Assembly: GCF_014649755.1 (NCBI RefSeq) | Contig: NZ_BMTQ01000002.1 | Coordinates: 386,761 to 450,760 of the forward strand | Direction of reading: 5' to 3' | DNA length: 64,000 bases | Source of the DNA: Streptomyces litmocidini | Lineage (GTDB): Bacteria > Actinomycetota > Actinomycetes > Streptomycetales > Streptomycetaceae | Part shown: positions 43,115 through 51,264 of the stretch, piece by piece | Layout of the letters: every line of letters starts with the position of its first letter | Numbering within the stretch: the stretch's first letter is position 1 | Translations under genes and position numbers: made by a program | Notes under the pieces: generated by a model | What the model was told of the DNA's origin: nothing | The model's input: the letters and a program-made list of their open reading frames with translations, nothing else | Database searches by the model: none

Positions 43115-44379
43115 CCGCGCCCGTCCGCCCCGCCCGTCCGAGAGAGGAACGAAACACCATGACCGCGAACGACACGTCCTACGACGGCTTCACCGAGGAC
43201 GAGCGGGACGCCATGAAGGAACGGGCCAAGGAGTTGAAGGCGTCCACGCGCCGGGGCCCGCGCGGTGCGAAGGCGGACACCGAGCCCGAGGTGCTCGCGA
43301 AGATCGCCGAGATGGAGGACGCGGACCGCGTCCTCGCCGAGCGCGTGCACGCCCTCGTCAAGGAGAACGCCCCGGCGCTCACCGCGAAGCTCTGGTACGG
43401 GATGCCCGCGTACGCCCGGGACGGCAAGGTCGTCTGCTTCTTCCAGAGCGCCCAGAAGTTCAAGTCCCGCTACGCCACGCTCGGTTTCAGCGACCGGGCC
43501 GCCCTCGACGAGGGCGCCCTGTGGCCCACCTCGTACGCCCTCACGGCCATGACCCCGGCCACGGAGGAGTGCGTCGCGGCGCTCATCGCGCGGGCGGCGG
43601 GCTGAGGGACCGCCCTGTTCGCCGGCGCAAGCCCCTGGCACCGGTGCCAGGGGCTTGCGCCCGGGCCCGCGCCCTCGGGGACGCCTTCCGGGCACCGGGA
43701 CGGGGGATCCGCGGGAGGTCGTGAGCGCCGCGGGCTCCCGGGCGAACCCGTCGGGATCGGTGAAGGGGCCGCCGCTGCCGCCGAGCACGATCCGGTGCGA
43801 ACCGCTTCCGTCGGCGGGGACTCCGACGTCCTTGGCGAGTCCCCTGCGGGGACACAGGGCGAGCGTGACGCCGCTCCCGGAACTCCCGGGACCCTTTGAC
43901 GTCCCGGAGTCCCCGGCCGTCCCGGAACCGGCGAACTCCACGTACGTGCGGCCGAAGCCCTTCGCCACGGTGAGCCCCTGCCCGACGTGGAACTCCCTGG
44001 TGGCGGCCATGTCCGTCGTGCCCAGGAGGAGCACGACCCGGTCGACCCGACCGGTGGCGGGGCCGGTGTCCCTCTTCTCCGAGGACGCGAACTTCCAGAT
44101 CGTCCCGTCCGGGGCCCGCACGACGCCGCCGTAGCCCCAGAAGGACTTCGTGGCCGGCTTCAGGACGGTGGCCCCGGCGTCGGCGGCGGTCTCGACGAGG
44201 GCACGGACGTCGGCGGGCCGCGCCACCGTGAGGGAGACGGAGAAGCCGCGGAACCCGTCCGAGGGCTCGTCCGACGCGGCCCGCAGGCGCACGTGGGCGC
44301 CGAGGCCGGAGGCGGCGTAGAAGGCTTCGGCGGCCGTCAGGTCGGCGACTTCGAGGGTGAGGAGCGCGAGTGAGGTCAT
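43027..44379 (-). CDS. VOC-family protein with stop-less C-terminal readthrough
   Basis: Residues 1-220 (about 43720-44379) form two VOC half-domains (LEVADLTAAEAFYAASGLG; VVLLLGTTDMAATREFHVGQGL; GPFTDPDGFAREPA). Related proteins end right after DPDGFxWEPA, but here the Trp position reads Arg and no stop follows. The frame stays open for another 230 codons, through the 38-base palindrome and antisense to the DUF1801 gene, ending at 43027 in the truncated AraC gene. The native gene probably ended near 43720, so either the stop was lost by mutation or the extension is an assembly error. The first domain also has a Gly/Ser-rich insert. Confidence 0.65.
   Translation of the reverse strand: MTSLALLTLEVADLTAAEAFYAASGLGAHVRLRAASDEPSDGFRGFSVSLTVARPADVRALVETAADAGATVLKPATKSFWGYGGVVRAPDGTIWKFASSEKRDTGPATGRVDRVVLLLGTTDMAATREFHVGQGLTVAKGFGRTYVEFAGSGTAGDSGTSKGPGSSGSGVTLALCPRRGLAKDVGVPADGSGSHRIVLGGSGGPFTDPDGFAREPAALTTSRGSPVPVPGRRPRGRGPGRKPLAPVPGACAGEQGGPSARRPRDERRDALLRGRGHGREGVRGGPQGALVEGGPVAETERGVAGLELLGALEEADDLAVPGVRGHPVPELRGERRGVLLDEGVHALGEDAVRVLHLGDLREHLGLGVRLRTARAPARGRLQLLGPFLHGVPLVLGEAVVGRVVRGHGVSFLSRTGGADGRGHGCRAGCFSVRTPCSRSVLARSARRLSR
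43159..43605 (+). CDS. DUF1801-domain protein
   Basis: A 148-residue small protein with the DUF1801 core (AKLWYGMPAYARDGKVVCFFQSAQKFKSRYATLGF). Related proteins in Bacillus act as iron chaperones for frataxin-like functions. The N-terminal 45 residues are a charged helix with Lys and Arg. An AGAGAGGAACG site precedes the ATG. The convergent VOC gene downstream has no proper stop and runs antisense through this whole gene. Confidence 0.85.
   Translation: MTANDTSYDGFTEDERDAMKERAKELKASTRRGPRGAKADTEPEVLAKIAEMEDADRVLAERVHALVKENAPALTAKLWYGMPAYARDGKVVCFFQSAQKFKSRYATLGFSDRAALDEGALWPTSYALTAMTPATEECVAALIARAAG
43624..43661. terminator. Perfect 38-bp palindrome between DUF1801 and VOC genes
   Basis: Two 19-base arms (43624-43642 and 43643-43661) are exact inverted complements with no spacer. 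In RNA it would fold into a long hairpin able to stop transcription from either side. On minus it falls inside the open frame of the VOC gene. Confidence 0.85.
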
Positions 44380-44445
44380 GTCGACGACGCCGGTTCCGGA
44401 GGGCCGGCCGGTGCTTCTCGGATCCTGACCGGTGCCCCGGGCCCG

Positions 44446-44955
44446 TCACCGCAGACGGTGGGCGTCGACCTCCTGGTCGAGCCGCCAGGTGGCGCCGCCG
44501 TCGGCCGAACGCTCGTTGCGCCAGCGGAAGGTGTCGGCGGTGACGTCGGAGAAGGTCCAGCGGACGAGGTCGCGGCCGGTGGCGCGCTCCATGACGACCT
44601 CGTCGCCGATCCGGCGGGCGTACATGTGCACCAGGTCGCCCCGGGCGGTCCCGTGGAAGGTGAACCGCCACAGGCACAGGCGCGGGTCCCAGACGCGTAC
44701 GCACAGGCCGCACTCCTGGTCCGGGGCCCGCCCCTCGGCCGGAAGGTCCTCGTCCCCGGGCCACTGCCAGACGTCCAGGACCGCCCGGCCCTCCAGGGCG
44801 TAGCCGAACTCCCACGCGCCGGTGACGCGGCGGACCGGCGGGCCGTCGGCGGAGTGGTACGTGATCAGGGTCTTCCACCGTCCGGCCAGGCGTCCGAACT
44901 GTTCCATCTCGGCGGCGTACGGGCCGTAGGGGCCGTCGGCGAGCAGCGTCTTCAT
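44446..44955 (-). CDS. Conserved hypothetical protein
   Basis: A 169-residue soluble protein rich in Trp and Arg (GRWKTLITYHSADGP, GAWEFGYALEGRAVLDVWQWPGD, WDPRLCLWRFTFHGTARG). The beta-barrel-like pattern suggests a small ligand-binding fold related to DUF1579. Its ATG overlaps the stop of the arginase gene (ATGA), so the two are co-translated. Function unknown. Confidence 0.8.
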   Translation of the reverse strand: MKTLLADGPYGPYAAEMEQFGRLAGRWKTLITYHSADGPPVRRVTGAWEFGYALEGRAVLDVWQWPGDEDLPAEGRAPDQECGLCVRVWDPRLCLWRFTFHGTARGDLVHMYARRIGDEVVMERATGRDLVRWTFSDVTADTFRWRNERSADGGATWRLDQEVDAHRLR

Positions 44956-45899
44956 GCGGTCTTCTCCCCGGCCTTCTCCATGGGCGTCCCCCCGGCCCTC
45001 TCCCCGGCCGTGAGCGGGGCCAGAGCGGAGCCGAGGCAGTCGACGAGGGGAGCGGCGTGGAGGCCCTCCGGGTCGAGCTCGGGGTCGTAGACGGTGACGT
45101 CGAGGCCCACCACGCGGCCGGTGCGGACGAGGCCCGCGACGAGTTCGGCGAGCTGGGCGAAGTCCAGACCGGGACGGCCGGGGGAGTCCACGGCGGGCAG
45201 GACGCGCTCGTCGAGCACGTCGAGGTCGAGGTGGAGCCAGACGCGGTCGAGGCCGCGCAGCTCCAGGCGGCGGCGGACCCGCTCGCCCAGCTCGGCGATC
45301 CCCGTCCGCAGGATCTCCTGGGCGGTGAACCGGACGACCGGCGGCGTCACCTCGTCCTCCCGGTCGCCGATCTGGATCACGTCCTCGTCGGGGACCAAGG
45401 GACGTCCCACCCCGGGCCAGTGGGTGAGGAGCAGTTCGCCCCGGCCGGTGGCCAGGGCGAGGTCCATTCCGGCGGCCGAGCCGAGGGACGTGCTCATGTC
45501 GTGGTTGCCGGGGTGCCGGAAGTCGCTGTGTCCGTCGAGGTGGACCAGGCCGCAGCGCCCCCGGCGCCGGGCGCCCAGGAGGCATCCGAGCAGGACGCTG
45601 CAGTCGCCGCCGACCACGAGCGGGAACCGGGAGGCGGCCAGCGCGTCCCGTACCGCGTCGCCGAGCAGCAGCGTGTGCTCGCGGAGGGTCACGCCGTTGC
45701 GGACGCGGGTCGCGGGCTGCGGGTCGAACGCGTACGGCGGACGGTCGAGTTCCACCACCCGGGCCGGCCGCAGCCGTTCGGCCAGGCCCGCCGCGAGGAG
45801 CGCGTCCGGGGCCCGCCAGGCGCCGGGCTCGTGCCCCGGCGCGGGGGGTCGCAGCCCGAGGTTCCAGGGGGCGGTGACGATCTCGACGGCGGCGGCCAT
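44952..45899 (-). CDS. Arginase-family protein
   Basis: A 315-residue ureohydrolase-fold protein. Metal-binding motifs appear as GGDCS (the usual His ligand replaced by Cys), HLDGHSD and HLDLDVLDE. Arginases and agmatinases use a binuclear manganese centre to cleave guanidino groups, and the Cys substitution suggests an altered metal site or substrate. GAGGAGC precedes the ATG. It forms an operon with the hypothetical protein and is divergent from a CGNR regulator. Confidence 0.87.
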   Translation of the reverse strand: MAAAVEIVTAPWNLGLRPPAPGHEPGAWRAPDALLAAGLAERLRPARVVELDRPPYAFDPQPATRVRNGVTLREHTLLLGDAVRDALAASRFPLVVGGDCSVLLGCLLGARRRGRCGLVHLDGHSDFRHPGNHDMSTSLGSAAGMDLALATGRGELLLTHWPGVGRPLVPDEDVIQIGDREDEVTPPVVRFTAQEILRTGIAELGERVRRRLELRGLDRVWLHLDLDVLDERVLPAVDSPGRPGLDFAQLAELVAGLVRTGRVVGLDVTVYDPELDPEGLHAAPLVDCLGSALAPLTAGERAGGTPMEKAGEKTA

Positions 45900-45916
45900 G
45901 AGCGCTCCTCGCGTCC

Positions 45917-45970
45917 GAACCGGATTCCCATCGAATCCAAACCGGATAACATCAGTACACCGGTTGGATT
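45917..45970. promoter_or_regulatory. Inverted-repeat operator between arginase and CGNR genes
   Basis: AATCCAAACCGG (45934-45945) pairs with CCGGTTGGATT (45960-45970) around a 14-base AT-rich centre. A third GAACCGGATTC lies at 45917-45927. It is well placed to regulate both divergent genes, most likely through the CGNR protein. Confidence 0.65.
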
Positions 45971-46011
45971 GACAGGGCAAGCGCGGACAGGCGCACGAAA
46001 GGCGGCCACAC

Positions 46012-46656
46012 ATGACGGGAACCGTCCGTCCGCACCCCTTCCACCCCCGTGACCTGGTCGGCGGGCACCCCGTCGTCGACCTCCTGAACACGGTCACGGC
46101 CCGGAACGCGGAGCCGGTCGACTGGCTCGACGCGTACCCCCGCCTGCTGGAATGGGCCGACCTCACCGGCCACTTCGCCCCCGCCGACCTCGCGGCCCTG
46201 CGGCGGCTCGCCGAGACCGGGCCCGCCCGGGCCGAACGCGCCCTGGCCCGCGTCCGCGAGCTGCGCGAGGCCCTCCACGACCTGGTCACGGCCCTCGTCC
46301 ACGGCGCCCCGGCCCCCACCGAGGCGGTCGCCCGGGTGGAGGAGCACTGGAAGCACGCGGCCACCCACGCCCGCCTCGCCGTCCACGGCGCCACGCCCCG
46401 CCTCCGCACCACCGTCGGGGCGTCGGGCCTCGACCTCATCCGCCACGAACTCGCCCTCCAGGCCCTCGACCTGCTCCGCGCGCTCCCGACCGACCGCACC
46501 CGCGTCTGCCCCGGCCCGCGGTGCGGCTGGCTGTTCCTCGACACCTCCCGGGCCGGCCGCCGCCGCTGGTGCTCCATGGCCACCTGCGGCAACGCCGCCA
46601 AGGGCCGGACGCACTACGAGCGCAGGCGAGCCGGGGAAGGCCACGGCGAGCCCTGA
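46012..46656 (+). CDS. CGNR zinc-finger transcriptional regulator
   Basis: A 214-residue protein. The N-terminus (HPVVDLLNTVTAR) and helical ABATE-type stress domain are followed by the C-terminal CGNR zinc finger: CPGPRCGWLFLDTSR then CSMATCGNAAKGRTHYERR. This fold pairs a ligand-sensing domain with zinc-dependent DNA binding. It is divergent from the arginase operon, with an inverted-repeat operator between them. Effector unknown. Confidence 0.92.
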   Translation: MTGTVRPHPFHPRDLVGGHPVVDLLNTVTARNAEPVDWLDAYPRLLEWADLTGHFAPADLAALRRLAETGPARAERALARVRELREALHDLVTALVHGAPAPTEAVARVEEHWKHAATHARLAVHGATPRLRTTVGASGLDLIRHELALQALDLLRALPTDRTRVCPGPRCGWLFLDTSRAGRRRWCSMATCGNAAKGRTHYERRRAGEGHGEP

Positions 46657-46699
46657 CGGACCTCTGGAAATCGGCCTGTGCGAGGGGGTGGTCGGGCAG

Positions 46700-46712
46700 T
46701 ACCGTAGGCGCA
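46700..46712 (+). promoter_or_regulatory. Leaderless-type promoter of the GNAT gene
   Basis: TACCGT (46700-46705) lies seven bases before the ATG at 46713 and there is no ribosome site. Confidence 0.45.
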
Positions 46713-47486
46713 ATGACGACAAGATCCACTTCGGTCGGCCGGCCCGGGTCCGTGGCCCTGGCCGAGGCGCCGACGCTTCAGGCCCGCAACTCCGCCGCCC
46801 TCTGGACCGCGACCGGCCGGTGCCGGGGGCACGAGGTCGTCCGGCGCCGCGGGTTCGTCGCGGTCGACGGCGACGAGCGCGCCGGCCTGCGGATCCTGAT
46901 CCAGGAACCCGGCCTCGACCCGGCCGAGGTGGACGAGCTGAGCGAGCTGGCGCGCCGCGCCGCCGGACCGGTCCACGCCGAGGATCCGTTCAGCTCGACC
47001 GACCTGAGCCACCTGGGCATGCGCAGCTGGCAGATGCCGGTCATGCTGCGCCGGCCCGGGCCCGTCGGGGAGCCGGCGCTCGACGTGATCCGGGTGCGGC
47101 GGACCGAGGACCTCCGGGCGGCCGAGCAGATCGTGATCGAGGGATTCGAGCTGGACGGGTTCACGCCCTACCGCCCCGGCGAGCTGTTCCCGGCGTCGCT
47201 GATCGAGCAGCCGGGCGTGGACGTGTTCCTCGCCTCGCACGACGGCGTACCGGCGGGAGCCTCCGTCAGCGTCGTGGACGACGGGATCGGCAGCCATTAC
47301 TGGGTCGGCACGTCACCGGCGTTCCGGTCGCGCGGCGTGGGCCGGGCCGTCATGCTCGGCTCCCTCGCCCACCTGGCGGACCTGCCGGTCACCCTCACCG
47401 CCTCGAAGCTGGGCAGGCCGCTGTACGAGTCGCTGGGGTACACCGTCGCGGCGCCCTCGACCTGGTGGGGGCCGCCGCTCCCGTGA
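46713..47486 (+). CDS. GNAT-family N-acetyltransferase
   Basis: A 257-residue protein. The N-terminal 130 residues are a divergent GNAT-like or regulatory part. The C-terminal domain carries the acetyl-CoA loop (YWVGTSPAFRSRGVGRAVMLG) and ends KLGRPLYESLGYTVAAP. The substrate is unknown. The start looks leaderless. Confidence 0.82.
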   Translation: MTTRSTSVGRPGSVALAEAPTLQARNSAALWTATGRCRGHEVVRRRGFVAVDGDERAGLRILIQEPGLDPAEVDELSELARRAAGPVHAEDPFSSTDLSHLGMRSWQMPVMLRRPGPVGEPALDVIRVRRTEDLRAAEQIVIEGFELDGFTPYRPGELFPASLIEQPGVDVFLASHDGVPAGASVSVVDDGIGSHYWVGTSPAFRSRGVGRAVMLGSLAHLADLPVTLTASKLGRPLYESLGYTVAAPSTWWGPPLP

Positions 47487-47701
47487 CCCCGCCGCGGGTC
47501 CCTCGTGCGGGGTGCCCCGGCGCGCCACGCGGTGTCACGGGCGCGGAACCGCTTCCGCCCGGCCGGGCGCCGCGCCTCTCCGGGTCGGGCCGATCACACC
47601 GACGCCCGGGGAGGAGGCGAGGAGCCCGCCCGTTCGCGGTCCGGTGCTGATCGCGGGGCGGCCCCGTGCGACGCCGTGCCCCTCGACCGGCTGGAGCCGC
47701 T

Positions 47702-48043
47702 TCAGCCGGCAGCGGGGTGATCGGACTGCTGGGCCGCCGCGCGGCGGTACTCGGCGTTGATGCGCTGGGCCTCTTCGAGCTGGTCTTCCAGGACGATGAT
47801 GCGACAGGCGGCCTCGATGGGGGTTCCCTGGTCGACGAGTTCCCGGGCGCGGGCGGCGATGCGCAGCTGGTAGCGGGAGTAGCGGCGGTGGCCGCCCTCG
47901 GAGCGCAGCGGGGTGATCAGGCGCGCTTCTCCGATGGCACGGAGGAAGCTCTGGGTGGTGCCGATCATTTCGGCGGCCCGGCCCATGGTGTAGGCGGGGT
48001 AGTCGTCGTCGTCGAGACGGTCGTACGAGTCGTCTGCTGTCAT
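47702..48043 (-). CDS. MerR-like helix-turn-helix regulator
   Basis: A 113-residue protein with a MerR-type winged helix (YPAYTMGRAAEMIGTTQSFLRAIGEARLI; SEGGHRRYSRYQLRIAARARELVDQGTP). A C-terminal coiled-coil-like helix (LEDQLEEAQRINAEYRRA) serves dimerisation, with no effector domain. AGAGAGGTG precedes the ATG. Close relatives in Streptomyces lie beside DEAD-box helicase and cold-shock genes, as here, so a role in cold or translation stress is likely. A perfect palindrome lies in its leader. Confidence 0.85.
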   Translation of the reverse strand: MTADDSYDRLDDDDYPAYTMGRAAEMIGTTQSFLRAIGEARLITPLRSEGGHRRYSRYQLRIAARARELVDQGTPIEAACRIIVLEDQLEEAQRINAEYRRAAAQQSDHPAAG

Positions 48044-48069
48044 TGGCACCTCTCTGCGGAACGCGTTGA

Positions 48070-48101
48070 GGGGCCCTGGTGCCGTACGGCACCAGGGCCC
48101 C
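48070..48101. promoter_or_regulatory. Perfect 32-bp palindrome in the leader of the MerR-like gene
   Basis: Two exact 16-base inverted arms centred on GTAC lie 27 bases upstream of the start codon. As DNA it could bind the MerR dimer; as RNA it would form a very stable hairpin that could act as attenuator or thermosensor. Confidence 0.65.
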
Positions 48102-48618
48102 GAAGGAACTACTACACCATCTGCCGGCCCCGATATCGCGCCGGCCTCCTGTGTCCGCCGCCCCGACCCGGCTGCTGTCGGGGGTGCGGGGATCGCGGTT
48201 GCCTGACCGGAGACCACCTCACTGTCGATGTCCTGCGGTACCCGGGCTCGGGAACTCCGCCCGGGCGATCCTGATGGCGCGGGCTCCTCCGTTCTTCCTC
48301 GGCGATCGACCGCTCGCCGCGGGGGCGGTGCGTACTGCCGGCACCGCTCCGCCGCGTCCTGCGGGTGGTGTGGACCGGGCGGTGGCCTGTGGCAGCGCCA
48401 CCGCCCGGTACTGCGAACTGCGACTACGTGTCCTGCGGCCGGCAGTCCGTCTCTGCCAGGCCTCTATGTCTCTCTTGGTTACAAAAGAAAAAATACCCAT
48501 AGCAAGGGCCAATGTCTACCTTGGCCGCGACAGGTTTTCAGGGTTCGCTGGTGAGGCCGTCGATCCCGCCGGACAGCACTTCGCCCCTCCGGACAGCACT
48601 TCGCCCCTCCGGACAGCA
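48102..48618. other. Gene-poor region with hairpins and an AT-rich island
   Basis: No supported gene. A 13-base-arm hairpin lies at 48374-48409. A striking AT-rich patch spans about 48470-48545 in this very GC-rich genome. Read on minus it gives a GGCCAA/TTGGCC hairpin (48507-48526) followed by a run of six T's, like an intrinsic terminator or attenuator. A small RNA or long leader could lie here. Confidence 0.5.
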
Positions 48619-48628
48619 CTTCGCCCCG
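48569..48628. repeat. Three 20-bp tandem repeats beside a terminator
   Basis: Three units of CCGGACAGCACTTCGCCCCT (the last ending in G) run directly into the terminator at 48619-48650. Each repeats part of the terminator's left arm, suggesting slippage duplication. Confidence 0.9.
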
Positions 48629-48650
48629 CCGGATGACCGGCGGGGCGAAG
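48619..48650 (-). terminator. Terminator after the SCO5918-type gene
   Basis: A perfect 14-base-arm hairpin with an ATGA loop, 69 bases beyond the gene's stop. Confidence 0.8.
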
Positions 48651-48718
48651 GGGGGCCCGAAGGGGCGAGCCGACGACGTCGGCCGTGCGCCGACCGGGCT
48701 CCCCCGGCCGTTCGGACG

Positions 48719-49057
48719 TCAGCTCACGTTCGTCCGTACGCGGGGGGCGGACTCCGCCGGGGTGCCGAGCAGCGCGGAGGCGTGCTGGAGGGGGTCGGAG
48801 GTGTGGAGCGGCGCGGGCGTCGTGGGAAGGCCGCGGCAGGTGAAACCGAGCTTGGTCATGGCCCGGAGGACCTCACCCGCGGTGAAGTCGCGGCGGTCCT
48901 GGCGGGTGATGACCTGGCCGACCTGCTTGACGGGGTAGGCGCGGCGGCCGATGAGCACGGACTCGCCGGTGATCTCCTCGGGCTTGACGCCCTTCATGGA
49001 GTCCAGGACACCGCTCTTGGTGAGGTCGAAGGGAAAGCGGGCGATGACACAGCGCAC
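48719..49057 (-). CDS. SCO5918-family protein
   Basis: A 112-residue protein starting with GTG, MRCVIARFPFDLTKSGVLD, and containing IGRRAYPVKQVGQVITRQD and LRAMTKLGFTCRGLP. It matches a Streptomyces protein type found directly next to a DEAD-box RNA helicase. The Cys and basic pattern suggest RNA or ribosome contact, but the function is unknown. It is last in a minus-strand series with the CBS and helicase genes, though moderate gaps separate them. Confidence 0.82.
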   Translation of the reverse strand: MRCVIARFPFDLTKSGVLDSMKGVKPEEITGESVLIGRRAYPVKQVGQVITRQDRRDFTAGEVLRAMTKLGFTCRGLPTTPAPLHTSDPLQHASALLGTPAESAPRVRTNVS

Positions 49058-49108
49058 GATGCCTCACAGGTGAGAGGAAGGAGTCGGTTTCCGCGAGGAC
49101 GCGGGGAT

Positions 49109-49513
49109 TCAGACGAGGGCGAGGGCCGGACCGGGGGCGTCCGGGATGTCGTCCCGTTCGTCCGTGACGCACGGGACCGGAAGCCGGACGTGGTGTCCGG
49201 CGTGCCCGGCGGGCGGCGCGCCGCCACCGGGCAGATCGCGCAGCCGGAGGCGGTCCGTGTAGGCGGGGCTGTCGCGGACGGCGGTGAGCTGGGCCGGGGT
49301 GACCAGTCCGGCGTACAGGCCGTCGTCGTCGCAGACGAGCAGGCGTCCGGCGCGGGCACCGGCCATGACGGCCAGGGCCACCTCGACGGTCATGTCGTCC
49401 CCGACCTGGAGCCCGTCCCCCATCTGGAGCCCCTCCCCGTCCGTGGAGCCGGTCGCCGTCCTGGGCGGGGGGACGGCGGGGGTCGAACGGGGCTGCGTCT
49501 GTACCGGTGTCAC
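49109..49513 (-). CDS. CBS-domain protein, second motif degraded
   Basis: A 134-residue protein. Residues about 38-90 (MTVEVALAVMAGARAGRLLV, LVTPAQLTAVRDSPAYT) form one CBS motif. The following part (LPGGGAPPAGHAGHHVRLP) does not look like the second CBS motif that such proteins need to form a Bateman pair, and the tail is Pro/Gly/Asp-rich. The GTG at 49513 follows a perfect AGGAGG; an in-frame start 39 bases upstream lacks one. It lies between the helicase and the SCO5918-type gene, the usual order. Confidence 0.72.
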   Translation of the reverse strand: MTPVQTQPRSTPAVPPPRTATGSTDGEGLQMGDGLQVGDDMTVEVALAVMAGARAGRLLVCDDDGLYAGLVTPAQLTAVRDSPAYTDRLRLRDLPGGGAPPAGHAGHHVRLPVPCVTDERDDIPDAPGPALALV

Positions 49514-49559
49514 CACGTGCCTCCTGAGGAGATGGTTCGGCTTCCGGATCACGCCGCGC

Positions 49560-51068
49560 TCAGGCCGCCGTGTCGGTGGAACGCCGCGTGCCGGAGCGCC
49601 GCGCCGCCGGGGCGGGACGGCGTCGGCCGCGGGAGGCCGCGCCGCGCTCGCGCCGTTCGACGGGCGGCGCGGTGATCTTCACGGGGATGCCGGACGGGGT
49701 CCGCGCGCCGGTGATCCGGGCGAGCGCCTCCTCGCCCGAGCGGACCTGGGTGGTCTCGGGCACGATGCCGGCGGTCGCCATGAGGCGGGACATGTCGCGG
49801 CGCTGGTTGGCGGTGACCAGGGTGACGACGCTGCCGGACTCGCCGGCCCGGGCGGTACGGCCGCCGCGGTGGAGGTAGTCCTTGTGGTCGGTCGGCGGGT
49901 CCACGTTGACGACGAGGTCGAGGTGGTCGACGTGGATGCCGCGCGCGGCGACGTTCGTCGCCACCAGGACGGTGACGTGCCCGGACTTGAACTGGGAGAG
50001 CGTGCGGGTGCGTTGGGGCTGCGACTTCCCGCCGTGCAGGGCGGCGGCCCGGACGCCGCAGCCGAGGAGGTCCTCGGTGAGGCGGTCCACCGCGTGCTTG
50101 GTGTCCAGGAACATGATCACCCGGCCCTCGCGTGCCGCGATCTCGGTCGTCAGCCGGTGCTTGTCGGCACCGTGCACGTGGAGGACGTGGTGCTCCATCG
50201 TGGTGACCGCGCCCTGGGAGGGGTCCACGGAGTGGACGACGGGATCGGTGAGGTAGCGGCGGACCAGGAGGTCGACGTTGCGGTCCAGCGTCGCGGAGAA
50301 CAGCATCCGCTGGCCCTCGGGGCGGACCTGGTCCAGGAGCGCCGTGACCTGCGGCATGAAGCCCATGTCGGCCATCTGGTCGGCCTCGTCCAGGACGGTG
50401 ATCGAGACTTGGTCCAGCCGGCAGTCGCCGCGGTCGATGAGGTCCTTGAGGCGGCCGGGGGTGGCCACGACGACTTCGACGCCCCCGCGCAGCGCGTTCG
50501 CCTGCCGGCGGATCGGCATGCCGCCGACGACGGTGGCCAGGCGCAGCTTCACGGCGCGGGCGTAGGGGGCGAGGGCGTCGTCGACCTGCTGCGCGAGTTC
50601 CCGGGTGGGGACCAGGACGAGCGCCAGCGGCCGGCGGGGCTCGGCGAGCTGTCCGGCGGTGCGGGCGAGCAGGGACAGGCCGAAGGCGAGGGTCTTGCCG
50701 GAGCCGGTCCGGCCGCGTCCGAGGACGTCACGGCCGGCCAGGGAGTTCGGCAGCGTCGCACCCTGGATGGGGAAGGGGACGGACACGCCCTGCGTGGTGA
50801 GTACGGCCAGGAGGCGCCGGTCCAGGGCCAGTTCGGCGAAGGTCTCGACGGCGGGCAGGGCCGGGGTGACCGTCTTCGGCGGGGCGAACTCGCCCTGGGC
50901 CGGGGCGGGCCGCCGACCGCCTCCGCCGAAGCGTCCCGGAGCCCCCGATCGCTTCGGGGCGGACGAACCGAAACGGCCGCTCAGGCCCGAACCGGTGGTG
51001 GAGCCGTACGCGCGGCCGCCGTTGCGGCGGGTGCGGGAGGAACGGCCGTTCGTGCGTGTGGGGTTCAT
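49560..51068 (-). CDS. DEAD-box ATP-dependent RNA helicase
   Basis: A 502-residue helicase. Motifs in order: GRTGSGKT (Walker A), PTRELAQ, ATPGRLKDLI, VLDEADQM (DEAD), SATLDRN, ATNVAARGIHVDHLD and HRGGRTARAG. The Gly/Arg-rich N-terminal 60 residues and Arg-rich C-terminal tail (SRGRRRPAPAARRSGTRR) likely bind RNA. Such helicases remodel structured RNA and assist ribosome assembly in the cold. The gene lies downstream of the cold-shock gene and its hairpin terminator, so expression may involve partial readthrough. Confidence 0.95.
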   Translation of the reverse strand: MNPTRTNGRSSRTRRNGGRAYGSTTGSGLSGRFGSSAPKRSGAPGRFGGGGRRPAPAQGEFAPPKTVTPALPAVETFAELALDRRLLAVLTTQGVSVPFPIQGATLPNSLAGRDVLGRGRTGSGKTLAFGLSLLARTAGQLAEPRRPLALVLVPTRELAQQVDDALAPYARAVKLRLATVVGGMPIRRQANALRGGVEVVVATPGRLKDLIDRGDCRLDQVSITVLDEADQMADMGFMPQVTALLDQVRPEGQRMLFSATLDRNVDLLVRRYLTDPVVHSVDPSQGAVTTMEHHVLHVHGADKHRLTTEIAAREGRVIMFLDTKHAVDRLTEDLLGCGVRAAALHGGKSQPQRTRTLSQFKSGHVTVLVATNVAARGIHVDHLDLVVNVDPPTDHKDYLHRGGRTARAGESGSVVTLVTANQRRDMSRLMATAGIVPETTQVRSGEEALARITGARTPSGIPVKITAPPVERRERGAASRGRRRPAPAARRSGTRRSTDTAA

Positions 51069-51264
51069 TCAGAACCTTCCTTGATACGGCGCGTATCGAG
51101 GAATTCCGGCAGCGGATGAACGGCTTCGGAAAACACAGGCACGGGCCGAATGAAATGCGAACAGCAGGCGGCTTGGCCCGGGCGAGGAACTGCCGGCACA
51201 AGCGGGCTGGTGAAAGAAATGCGAGAGGCGCGGGTGCGCGGGGGGAACCCCGCGAAACGCATGC

